The translations under genes were made by a program, and so were the position numbers. A stretch of DNA of 5,711 nucleotides from Clostridiales bacterium. Its GTDB lineage: Bacteria; Bacillota; Clostridia; Oscillospirales; Oscillospiraceae. Location: contig JAHZFC010000135.1 in NCBI GenBank assembly GCA_019421525.1, positions 1-5,711 of the forward strand. The letters are read 5' to 3'. The notes beneath the pieces are model-generated. The model was not told where the DNA came from. It was given only the letters and a program-made list of their open reading frames with translations, and searched no databases. Positions 1 through 5,376 of this stretch are shown here, piece by piece. Numbering within the stretch: position 1 is the first letter of the stretch; each line of letters begins with the position of its first letter.

Positions 1-805
1 CCGGGTGATCCTGGCCCGGGAGCTGTCCCTGGACGAGATCCGGGAGATCCGGGCCCGCACCCCCAAGGAGCTTGAGATCGAGGCCTTTGTCCATGGGGCC
101 ATGTGCGTGAGCTACTCCGGGCGGTGCCTGCTGTCCAACTATATGACCGGGCGGGACGCCAGCCGGGGCGCCTGCGCCCAGCCCTGCCGCTACCAGTACG
201 CCCTCATGGAGGAGAAGCGGCCCGGCGAGTATTTCCCGGTGTTCGAGGAGAATGGGGAGACCTTTATCCTCAACTCCCGGGACATGTGCATGATCGACCA
301 TGTGGCCGAGCTGCTGGAGGCGGGGCTGGACTCCCTGAAGATCGAGGGGAGAGCCAAGAGCGCCTACTACGCGGCCATGGTCACCGCCGCCTACCGCCAC
401 GCCATCGACGCGGCGGCGGACGGCCGCCCCCTGGACCCGGTGTGGCGCGCTGAGGTGGACAAGGTCAGCCACCGGCACTATTCCACGGGGTTTTACTACG
501 GCTACCCCGGCCAGTACACCGACTCCGCCCGGTATATCCGGGACTGGCAGGTGCTGGCAGTGGTGACCGAGTGCGACGGGGAGGGGAACGCCACCCTCTC
601 CCTCCGGAACAAGTTCGCCGCCGGGGACGAGATCGAGGTGGTGGGCCCCGATGTGGCGGCCTTTGCCATGACCGCCCCCATGATGACCGACGGGGAGGGG
701 CAGGAGCTGGCGGAGCCCCGGCACCCCCAGATGATCTTCCATATGAAGCTGCCCCGGCCTGTGCCCCCCCTGTCGGTGGTCCGGGCCTGCCGGAAAAGCT
801 CATAA
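1..805 (+). CDS. U32-family peptidase-like protein, C-terminal part (5' end outside window)
   Basis: The reading frame is open from the left edge (codons in phase from position 2) to a TAA at 803-805, giving about 267 residues. The GTG at position 5 is unlikely to be the start, because family members have a further N-terminal TIM-barrel part. Positions 80-136 encode a full match to the U32 signature (ExFxxG[SA][LIVM]Cx4GxCx[LIVM]S), here beginning EAFVHGAMC and ending GRCLLS. Counting from the codon at 5, cysteines lie at 34, 41, 57, 61 and 95. This spacing resembles the Fe-S ligands of the U32 relatives UbiU/UbiV. The last ~80 residues, after RDWQVLAVV, look like the family's C-terminal beta-barrel domain. 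Bacterial U32 proteins such as TrhP and B. subtilis YrrN/YrrO act in prephenate-dependent hydroxylation of tRNA U34; RlhA modifies 23S rRNA. A tRNA-modification role is therefore likelier than proteolysis, but the exact subfamily cannot be settled from a fragment. Confidence 0.9.
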   Translation, partial: RVILARELSLDEIREIRARTPKELEIEAFVHGAMCVSYSGRCLLSNYMTGRDASRGACAQPCRYQYALMEEKRPGEYFPVFEENGETFILNSRDMCMIDHVAELLEAGLDSLKIEGRAKSAYYAAMVTAAYRHAIDAAADGRPLDPVWRAEVDKVSHRHYSTGFYYGYPGQYTDSARYIRDWQVLAVVTECDGEGNATLSLRNKFAAGDEIEVVGPDVAAFAMTAPMMTDGEGQELAEPRHPQMIFHMKLPRPVPPLSVVRACRKSS

Positions 806-814
806 AAACAAAAC

Positions 815-847
815 GAGCCTGCGTCCAGGTCTGGACGCAGGCTCTTT
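815..847. terminator. Strong hairpin terminator between convergent genes, probably bidirectional
   Basis: A perfect 14-bp inverted repeat (GAGCCTGCGTCCAG at 815-828, partner at 831-844, 2-nt centre) begins 9 nt after the U32 stop codon. On the plus strand it is followed only by TTTCAG, a short U-tract. On the minus strand it is followed by GTTTTGTTTTT (814 down to 804), a better U-tract. The hairpin can therefore end the U32 transcript and also stop leftward transcripts from the nitroreductase before they run antisense into the U32 gene. Confidence 0.82.
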
Positions 848-1020
848 CAGCGCGTTCGCGCCCACAGGCGCGAAAAAATACAAATCTGTTTTCGGCCGCG
901 ACATGTGCGTGGACGAAAACACTTCTCGGCCCGCAAACGTGCGCACTGGCCGTCTCTGACGGACAGTGCGTGCGCTGCCGCGGGCCGTTTTCGCCGGGGA
1001 TGGGGCTTTGTCCCCGGCGA
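848..1020. repeat. Gene-free gap with four consecutive hairpins
   Basis: No plausible gene lies here; open frames in this gap are GC-driven and overlap the flanking genes. The stretch is nearly filled by inverted repeats. (a) TTCGCGCC at 855-862 pairs with 867-874. (b) TGTTTTCG at 887-894 pairs with 914-921, with an inner stem at 896-900/908-912 that includes one G-U pair. (c) CGGCCCGC at 927-934 pairs with 980-987, with nested stems at 942-948/964-970 and 950-954/958-962. (d) TCGCCGGGGA at 991-1000 pairs with 1011-1020. None is followed by a clear U-tract on the plus strand. The density resembles clustered extragenic palindromes more than a single terminator. Function is unknown. Confidence 0.6.
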
Positions 1021-1052
1021 GAGACTGTCGAAAAAATTTTTTCGACAGTCTC
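1021..1052. repeat. Perfect 32-bp palindrome at the nitroreductase 3' end
   Basis: GAGACTGTCGAAAAAA at 1021-1036 is followed directly by its exact reverse complement at 1037-1052, with no spacer. It overlaps two bases of the nitroreductase stop codon (1051-1053, minus strand) and abuts hairpin 991-1020. As RNA it would fold into a long stem with an A/U tip. It could mark or protect the 3' end of the leftward mRNA. It lacks the stem-then-U-run order of a standard terminator, so that role is unproven. Confidence 0.7.
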
Positions 1053-1719
1053 AAAGTGCCCAGCGGAAGGAGGCGCCTGCCGCCCCCACTTCAAACTGGT
1101 ATTTCACGATGCCCAGGTCGATGTGGGAGTAAAAGCCGCCGGTGCTCTCCAAAGCGACCATGTCCCCCTGAAGGGTGAAGCGGAATTTCTGCTGGTTCAT
1201 GGCGGTGGGGGCCAGCATGGCCGCCTCCATCCCCCGGAGGAACCAGTCGGGCATATCACCGTCCACCCGGCACAGGTCGGCCATGGGCCTGCTCTTGTGG
1301 GGGACGCCCTGGGTCACGCCGTAGCCCAGGGAGATGACGCAGGCCAGCTTCTCCCCGGGGGCGATCTCACACCTCACCTTGCCCTTGCGGAAGGTGAGGG
1401 CCACCCAGCAGGAGTTCAGCCCCAGCTGCTGGGCGCACAGCACCAGCCGCTGGCCGTAATATCCCACCGCCTCCTCCAGTGCGGGGCCCTTTGGCCCAAC
1501 CATGGCCAGGTAATTTTTCACTCCCCGGAATTTTCCATAGTGGGGCAGGATCCCGGTAAAGGCCTCCGGCTCGCCGGTGGCCAGCTGGATATGCAGGCCG
1601 CCGGCCTGGTCACAGGCGGCGATCTCTTCCTCCAGGCGGCGGACAGCCACGGGGTCGATGGGCTGGTCGGTATAGTCCCGCACGGAGTGGCGCTCCCGCA
1701 GGGCCTCTTGCAGTTCCAT
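1051..1719 (-). CDS. Nitroreductase-family flavoprotein
   Basis: This encodes 222 residues. The ATG at 1719-1717 follows AAGGAGA at 1735-1729 with a 9-nt gap, which decides the start over the longer open frame upstream. The N-terminus LRERHSVRDY (residues 7-16) is the nitroreductase FMN-phosphate motif, with R10, S12 and R14 as expected ligands. Later family-like blocks are HYGKFRGVKNYLAMVG, YYGQRLVLCAQQLGLNSCWV and, near the C-terminus, the GMEAAMLAPTAMNQQKF stretch and LGIVKYQFEVGA. The whole resembles the clostridial TM1586-like putative nitroreductases. Such enzymes bind FMN and reduce nitro groups, quinones or similar acceptors with NAD(P)H; the natural substrate is unknown and the protein should be cytoplasmic. 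The gene begins 16 nt after the arsR-type gene, with its ribosome binding site against that gene's stop codon, so the two are almost certainly co-transcribed and translationally close. The full length looks intact. Confidence 0.9.
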   Translation of the reverse strand: MELQEALRERHSVRDYTDQPIDPVAVRRLEEEIAACDQAGGLHIQLATGEPEAFTGILPHYGKFRGVKNYLAMVGPKGPALEEAVGYYGQRLVLCAQQLGLNSCWVALTFRKGKVRCEIAPGEKLACVISLGYGVTQGVPHKSRPMADLCRVDGDMPDWFLRGMEAAMLAPTAMNQQKFRFTLQGDMVALESTGGFYSHIDLGIVKYQFEVGAAGASFRWAL

Positions 1720-1735
1720 GAGTTCGTGTCTCCTT

Positions 1736-2113
1736 TCAGTGCTCGTCCAGATCGGGGTAGCCCTGGACCACGGCATTTTGGACCACCGCAGCCACATGGT
1801 CGGCCAGGGACTGGAAGGCGGACCACTGGCTGGTGTCCGCGTTGGCGTAGTAGTAATTCCGGGTCCCCTCCCGGTGCACCCGGACCACCTCGGCCTGGCA
1901 CAGCACCCGCAGGTGCCGGGACAGCGAGGCACGGGACAGGTGGGTGCGCTGGGCCAGCTCGCCCACCCGCAGGCCCACCTGGTCGCTTTCCAGCAGGGTC
2001 AGGAAGATGAGCTGGCGGGTCTCGTCCCCCAGGGCGGCGAACAAAGGCCGCAGGGTCTGAAATTCCTGGGCCAGCGCGGCGCGCGCCTGGACGCAGTCCG
2101 GGCAGGCGTCCAT
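1736..2113 (-). CDS. ArsR/SmtB-type winged-helix transcriptional repressor
   Basis: This encodes 125 residues. The ATG at 2113-2111 follows a GGGGGG-type ribosome binding site (2126-2121) at 7 nt. The frame stays open upstream to about 2635 but runs antiparallel over the VOC gene in another frame, so that extension is rejected. Residues 25-41 (FAALGDETRQLIFLTLL) are the typical ArsR opening helix. VGELAQRTHLSRASLSRHLRVL (50-71) is the helix-turn-helix, with SRASLSRHL as the recognition helix. REGTRNYYYAN (81-91) is the wing. The classical ArsR metal motif CVC in the DNA-binding helix is absent. The protein instead carries a CPDC pair at residues 4-7 and C72, so the signal could be thiol-redox or metal, but this is inference. 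Its position just upstream of the nitroreductase suggests it regulates that gene and itself. It could sense an electrophile or oxidant that the nitroreductase handles. Confidence 0.9.
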   Translation of the reverse strand: MDACPDCVQARAALAQEFQTLRPLFAALGDETRQLIFLTLLESDQVGLRVGELAQRTHLSRASLSRHLRVLCQAEVVRVHREGTRNYYYANADTSQWSAFQSLADHVAAVVQNAVVQGYPDLDEH

Positions 2114-2149
2114 AGCCGGTCCCCCCTTTGCTATGTGCTGAATGATCTC

Positions 2150-2180
2150 ATTATAGCATAGTTTTTCCCCGGTCGGGAAA
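2150..2180 (-). promoter_or_regulatory. Putative arsR-nitroreductase promoter with overlapping dyad operator
   Basis: On the minus strand a perfect -10 box TATAAT lies at 2155-2150, 36 nt before the arsR-type start codon. The -35 region is poor; the best candidate is TTCCCG at 2179-2174 with an 18-nt spacer. The dyad TTTCCC-N5-GGGAAA (2164-2169 and 2175-2180) covers the -35 and spacer region. A weak -35 covered by a dyad is what one expects for an autoregulated repressor, but binding is only inferred. Confidence 0.5.
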
Positions 2181-2229
2181 TGGGAGCAAAAGTTGAGACG
2201 AACGATCAAAGGCGCAGAGGCGCGGCCGA

Positions 2230-2631
2230 TCAGTCCGTCCCGATCAGCTCGATGAGACTGCCGCAGCAGTCCCGGATGAACAGCACATGGTCGCCGTCCA
2301 TATTTACCTCGTGGGCGAGCTCCACCCCGTTGGCGGTGAGCCGCGCCTTGAGCGCGTCCAGGTCCGATACGCCGAGGGCGATGTGCTTGGTGCCCACGGT
2401 CTGAAGGTCGGTGTTGGGGTGCCGGCGGTCCGGAGGAAGGGGCTTGGGGTCCTGGTACTGGAACAGCTCGATCTGAAAGTCCCCGTGCTGCAAAAAGCAC
2501 ACCCGTGCCCCCAGGGGCGGGAGGAAGCCGTCGTCCTTCACCAGGTGAAAGTCCAGATTTTTCCCGTACCAGGCGATGGCCTGGTCCATGTCCGTAACGC
2601 TGATGCCCACGTGCAGCGGCCTGAGTTCCAT
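2230..2631 (-). CDS. VOC-family (glyoxalase/dioxygenase fold) protein
   Basis: This encodes 133 residues, the usual size for a one-chain, two-module VOC protein. The ATG at 2631-2629 has an AAGAAGG site 7 nt upstream. Two beta-alpha-beta-beta-beta modules are visible: residues 5-58 (PLHVGISVTDMDQAIAWYGK through IELFQY) and 81-131 (TKHIALGVSDLDALKARLTA through SLIELI). The four classic metal positions are all occupied: H7, E55, H83 and E128, the H-E-H-E order of glyoxalase I. The protein therefore probably binds a divalent metal. The reaction cannot be fixed from sequence: glyoxalase I-like lyase, epimerase such as methylmalonyl-CoA epimerase, or antibiotic-thiol transfer are all family options. 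The gene lies 37 nt downstream of the amidohydrolase on the same strand, so co-transcription is likely. No clear terminator is seen between its stop and the arsR-type promoter, so read-through into arsR is possible. Confidence 0.88.
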   Translation of the reverse strand: MELRPLHVGISVTDMDQAIAWYGKNLDFHLVKDDGFLPPLGARVCFLQHGDFQIELFQYQDPKPLPPDRRHPNTDLQTVGTKHIALGVSDLDALKARLTANGVELAHEVNMDGDHVLFIRDCCGSLIELIGTD

Positions 2632-2668
2632 GCAAATACCTTCTTTCTCTTTTTATTGGTATGTGGGT

Positions 2669-4240
2669 CTATGCCTCATAGATGGTCTGCCCGTCTTTGA
2701 CGGTGGCCAGCACCTGGATCTCCCGGAGCCGTTCCGGCGGTGTGGCCAGGGGGTCCCGGTCCAGGATGACCAGGTCTGCCCGCTTGCCGGGGGACAGGGT
2801 GCCCTTGCTGCCCTCCTCAAAATACTGCCAGGCGGCGTTGGCGGTCACCGCCCGCAGGGCGTCGTAGACCGGGATGCGCTGCTCCGGGCCCAGCACCCGC
2901 CCGGACCGGGTCATCCGCTCAGCGGCGCACCACACCGTCTCCAGCATATCCGGGGGGATGACCGGGGCGTCCTGGTGGAAGGTGAAGGGTAGGCCCAGCG
3001 CCAGCGCCGACCCCGCCGGGGAGATGGCGCTGGCACGCATGGGGCCGAAGTTGTTCCAATGGACGTCCCCCCAGTGGTAGACATGGGCCACAAAGAACGA
3101 GGGGGTGAAGCCCAGGGCCTTGGCCTGGGGCAGCTGGTCCGCCCCCATGAGCTGGGCGTGGATGATGACCGGGCGCAGGTCGGCCAGCCGGGGGCTGTCC
3201 TTCTCCACCCGGGCCCCCGCGTCCAGATACTGCTGGACCGCCCTGTCCCCGTTGCAGTGGGCCAGGGGCTGCACCCCCAGGGCCAGGGCCCGGCGCAGGA
3301 CGTCCTCCACCGCGCTGTCCGTCATGGTGGGATAGCCGCGGTAGTCCGCCTCCCCCTGGTAGGGAGAGCGCAGCCAGGCGGTGCGCCCTTGGGGGGAGCC
3401 GTCCAGGAACATCTTCAGCCCGCCCAGCTTGAAGCGCCGGTCATATTGCCGCACACTGTGGGGAAAGGCGGCGGCCGCCGCCTCGAAGTCCGCCGCGCCG
3501 GGATAGCCCACCACGTCCAGCTCCAGCGCTCCGCTGTCCAGCAGGGCCTGGTAGAGGGGGATGAGCTGGGCGGCGAACATCCCCTCCTGGACGGTGGAGA
3601 TGCCGTGGGCGGCGTAGTTTTTCTGGGCACGGCGGAAGGCGGCCAGCAGGTCCCGGGGGTCGGGCATGGGCACCTGCTGGAGGGCCTGGACAAAGGCGTT
3701 CTCCTCCAGATAGCCGGTGAGGGCTCCGTCAGCGCGCCCGATGTGGCCCCCCTCCGGGTCCGGAGTGCCGGGGGTGATATGGAGGGCGGCCAGGGCCAGG
3801 GAGTTGAACACCCCCATGTGGCCCGAGCTGTGCTGGACGGCCACCGGATTGTGGGGCGCGGCCTGGTCCAGCAGGGCCAGGGTGGGGTGAGCCCCCTCCG
3901 CCAGCTGGTTGTGGTCATAGCCCTGGGCCAGCACCCACTGCCCCGGCGCCACATGCTCCCGCCGGATGAAGTCAGAGATAGCCCGGGCGATGTCGTCAAA
4001 GCAGGAGGCCTGCCCCAGGGGGACCTGGAGCAGAGAATTGGCCGAGGCGGCCAGGTGGCCGTGGGCGTCCAGAAAGGCGGGGAGCAGGGCCCGGCCCTGG
4101 AGGTCCACCGTCCTGGCCCCCACGGCAAACAGGGCGTCCGGCCCCAGGGCGGCGATCTTGCCGTCCTCCACCAGCAGGGCGGATACGGGGTGGGGAGAGT
4201 CCATGGGATAGATGGGCCCGTTGAGATAAAGGGTCTTCAT
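2669..4240 (-). CDS. YtcJ-type amidohydrolase (Amidohydro_3 family)
   Basis: This encodes 523 residues. The ATG at 4240-4238 follows a perfect AGGAGG (4252-4247) at 6 nt. The frame continues open to 4426 across the promoters and the T-box, which is an artefact. The N-terminal beta-sandwich strand (KTLYLNGPIYPMDS) leads to the metal motif HGH at residues 60-62 (AFLDAHGHL). Further blocks typical of YtcJ-like metal-dependent hydrolases are SSGHMGVFNSLAL, GLKMFLDGSPQGRTAWLRSPY, LAHCNGDRAVQQYLDA, VIIHAQLMGADQLPQA and FTFHQDAPV, where the Asp is the expected catalytic and metal residue. The C-terminal ADLVILDRDPL returns to the beta-sandwich. No signal peptide is seen, so it is probably cytoplasmic. 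The family hydrolyses amide or imide C-N bonds of small molecules, but substrates are rarely known. The length fits intact members. It is the first gene of the leftward cluster and is followed by the VOC gene. Confidence 0.92.
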   Translation of the reverse strand: MKTLYLNGPIYPMDSPHPVSALLVEDGKIAALGPDALFAVGARTVDLQGRALLPAFLDAHGHLAASANSLLQVPLGQASCFDDIARAISDFIRREHVAPGQWVLAQGYDHNQLAEGAHPTLALLDQAAPHNPVAVQHSSGHMGVFNSLALAALHITPGTPDPEGGHIGRADGALTGYLEENAFVQALQQVPMPDPRDLLAAFRRAQKNYAAHGISTVQEGMFAAQLIPLYQALLDSGALELDVVGYPGAADFEAAAAAFPHSVRQYDRRFKLGGLKMFLDGSPQGRTAWLRSPYQGEADYRGYPTMTDSAVEDVLRRALALGVQPLAHCNGDRAVQQYLDAGARVEKDSPRLADLRPVIIHAQLMGADQLPQAKALGFTPSFFVAHVYHWGDVHWNNFGPMRASAISPAGSALALGLPFTFHQDAPVIPPDMLETVWCAAERMTRSGRVLGPEQRIPVYDALRAVTANAAWQYFEEGSKGTLSPGKRADLVILDRDPLATPPERLREIQVLATVKDGQTIYEA

Positions 4241-4273
4241 AGGCGGCCTCCTGTTCCAAGTGATCTTATCCCA

Positions 4274-4303
4274 AGTATACCTCATTTTTTCCTGGAGTAT
4301 CAG
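4274..4303 (-). promoter_or_regulatory. Putative leftward promoter of the amidohydrolase
   Basis: On the minus strand a -10 box TATACT lies at 4279-4274 and a -35-like CTGATA (4 of 6 to TTGACA) at 4303-4298, with an 18-nt spacer. The -10 box ends 33 nt before the start codon. Its -35 lies 2 nt from the -35 of the rightward T-box promoter, so the two promoters are back to back and may compete for polymerase. Confidence 0.55.
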
Positions 4304-4305
4304 GC

Positions 4306-4333
4306 TTGACAAGAGAAAAAACTGTGATAGAAT
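4306..4333 (+). promoter_or_regulatory. Sigma-A promoter of the T-box leader
   Basis: A perfect -35 TTGACA at 4306-4311 and a -10 TAGAAT at 4328-4333 are separated by 16 nt. The -10 is preceded by TGA (4325-4327), an extended -10 motif. Transcription should begin near 4340, just before stem I of the T-box. This is the strongest promoter-like sequence in the window. Confidence 0.8.
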
Positions 4334-4339
4334 ATAGCA

Positions 4340-4569
4340 GTTAAAAGCCATGACGGAGCCAAGTCCGGCAGCGCGGCCAAAAGCGAGAGGGAAGCGGTGA
4401 GAGCCCTCGGCACAGCGCCTGGACACGCCACTTCACCAGCTGCCCGGGACGACCGGGACGTCTCATCCCCGTTACCGGATGACGTGAGATGTCCTTGCCT
4501 AAGGATGATCAGGGTGGTACCGCGGAGGTTTTGCCTTCGCCCCTGAGCCGGGCGGGGCTTTTTCTTTTT
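4340..4569 (+). promoter_or_regulatory. T-box riboswitch, probably tRNA-Ala specific
   Basis: The T-box consensus AGGGTGGTACCGCG is exact at 4511-4524. Its UGGU bulge (4515-4518) suits the ACCA end of tRNA-Ala. Stem I can be drawn as 4355-4358/4431-4434, 4363-4366/4421-4424, 4376-4378/4409-4411 and 4387-4391/4404-4408, with the distal-loop GGTG at 4396-4399. The internal loop places GCC (4427-4429), an alanine codon, followed by A4430 in the specifier position. Further stems are CCCGG 4443-4447 with 4453-4457, a long stem 4457-4465/4485-4493, and a small hairpin 4493-4504. CAGGG (4510-4514) pairs with CCCTG (4541-4545) as antiterminator; those bases are otherwise used by the terminator. Uncharged tRNA-Ala would favour read-through. 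The expected target, alaS, lies downstream on the same strand but unusually far away. The specifier assignment is inferred; the T-box identity is firm. Confidence 0.95.
4539..4569 (+). terminator. Regulated terminator of the T-box
   Basis: GCCCC at 4539-4543 pairs with GGGGC at 4554-4558, followed by TTTTTCTTTTT (4559-4569). Its 5' arm shares bases with the antiterminator partner CCCTG (4541-4545), so the two folds exclude each other, as in standard T-box attenuation. The terminator looks intact. Confidence 0.88.
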
Positions 4570-4587
4570 CAGGGACTGCGTCCCTGA
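4569..4587 (+). repeat. Short hairpin carrying the GGACTGCGTCC core, first copy
   Basis: Arms TCAGGGAC (4569-4576) and GTCCCTGA (4580-4587) enclose TGC. The 11-nt core GGACTGCGTCC (4573-4583) recurs at 4627-4637 and in inverse orientation at 5391-5401. This copy starts on the last base of the T-box terminator U-tract. Confidence 0.6.
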
Positions 4588-4623
4588 GGGAGCGGGCCAA
4601 AGGCTGGCACCCTTGTCCCCTTT

Positions 4624-4680
4624 CAAGGACTGCGTCCTTAAAGAACGGCTTTTCCCGACCCCATTTCTTTTGACAGCGCC
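4624..4680 (+). repeat. Left member of a ~56-nt inverted repeat pair
   Basis: Compared with the reverse complement of 5350-5404, the outer 16 nt (CAAGGACTGCGTCCTT) are identical, about 13 nt differ and vary in length, and the inner 27 nt match at 26 positions, including CCCGACCCCATTTCTTTTGA. The outer part also folds on itself as AAGGAC-TGC-GTCCTT. Such a pair could be the terminal inverted repeats of a small non-autonomous element, or two opposite copies of a dispersed palindromic repeat. Confidence 0.75.
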
Positions 4681-5124
4681 GTCGCCTCCCCCTGGACGGG
4701 GGAGGTGGCCGCGTAGTGGCCGGAGGGGGTGGTCCCCTGGCAATGGCGGGGCCCTTGCGACCACATGAGGCCCAGCCGGGCCTCCAGCCCTGCAAGGTGT
4801 CGCCTTGCGGCGAGGGACCTTTTGCCCCTGCAAAAAGTACCCAAAAACAGGCCGGGGGTTGGGCGCGGAAGAACTTCAAGCGCCAAGGGCGCGCTTTCGT
4901 TCTAAACGCCTGCACCCCCGGACCCCAATTTGTACGGGGGCCCAGAATAGGGTGGTGCAGTGTTCCCTTTCCGGCGTTGAGGTAAGCTCACACTCTCTAC
5001 GCCTAGTTTCCGCTGCCGCTCTCCTGGCAGTTGTAGGCGTGCGTCCGGCCCACGAGACACGCCTGCTGCCAGCAGGTGGCAGAACCAGGCGCACTACCGA
5101 GGGCCGCTGGGGGTTCTAAAGGGG

Positions 5125-5159
5125 CCCCACCGAAGCCCAGCAAAGCGGGTTCGGTGGGG
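5125..5159. repeat. Strong 10-bp hairpin within the gene-free stretch
   Basis: CCCCACCGAA (5125-5134) pairs perfectly with TTCGGTGGGG (5150-5159), and an inner CCC/GGG (5136-5138/5147-5149) extends the stem past one bulged G. No U-tract follows on either strand, so it is not a standard terminator. Confidence 0.7.
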
Positions 5160-5331
5160 AAAGGAGGAGCAAGGAAGCAAACGTAATTTTCGCCGTCGGG
5201 CGGAAATGGAGTGGAGCGGACTTTGCGACGACGCGCGGCAGCGGCGCAGGGGGCAGGAGTATCCTAGTTACCCTTGCGCCGGTCGTTGAGTGGTTGGCAG
5301 TAGACCATGGCATCGCGCTTTTCTTTGGCGG

Positions 5332-5376
5332 TCCGACACCGTTTCTTTTGGCGCTTTCAAAAGAAATGGGGTCGGG
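5332..5376. repeat. Long hairpin about 80 nt upstream of alaS
   Basis: TCCGACACCGTTTCTTTTG (5332-5350) pairs with 5358-5376 over 19 positions around a 7-nt loop (5351-5357). There is one mismatch (A5338/G5370) and two G-U pairs. Its 3' arm is also part of the right inverted repeat, so these bases could pair either locally or with the distant left repeat. Confidence 0.7.

Noticed and set aside
571..2010. A 479-codon plus-strand open frame across the U32 3' end, the hairpin gap and the nitroreductase/arsR region.
   Set aside because: It is out of frame with the U32 gene and antisense to two clear genes. The translation is low-complexity and rich in Gly, Pro and Arg, typical of shadow frames in high-GC DNA.
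2089..2099. A fourth occurrence of the 11-nt core GGACGCAGTCC.
   Set aside because: It lies inside the arsR-type coding sequence, where it encodes the CPDC-adjacent residues, and has no hairpin arms of its own. It is probably chance in GC-rich DNA.
2181..2229. Possible terminator after the VOC gene.
   Set aside because: Only GC-rich direct GCGCC repeats and a GATC pair are present. There is no convincing stem followed by a U-tract on the minus strand.
2114..2635. Upstream extension of the arsR-type frame over the VOC gene.
   Set aside because: The VOC gene on the same strand in another frame has all four metal ligands. The arsR start at 2113 has its own ribosome binding site and an upstream -10 box.
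3059..4309. A 416-codon plus-strand open frame antisense to the amidohydrolase.
   Set aside because: The minus-strand amidohydrolase has clear family motifs and a good ribosome binding site. The antisense translation is compositionally biased with no domain.
4241..4426. N-terminal extension of the amidohydrolase frame up to 4426.
   Set aside because: It runs through both promoters and T-box stem I. The ATG at 4240 has a perfect AGGAGG and gives the normal family N-terminus.
4716..5119. Overlapping plus-strand frames of 89 and 104 codons inside the gene-free stretch.
   Set aside because: There is no ribosome binding site, domain or codon pattern like the real genes, and they run through multiple palindromes.
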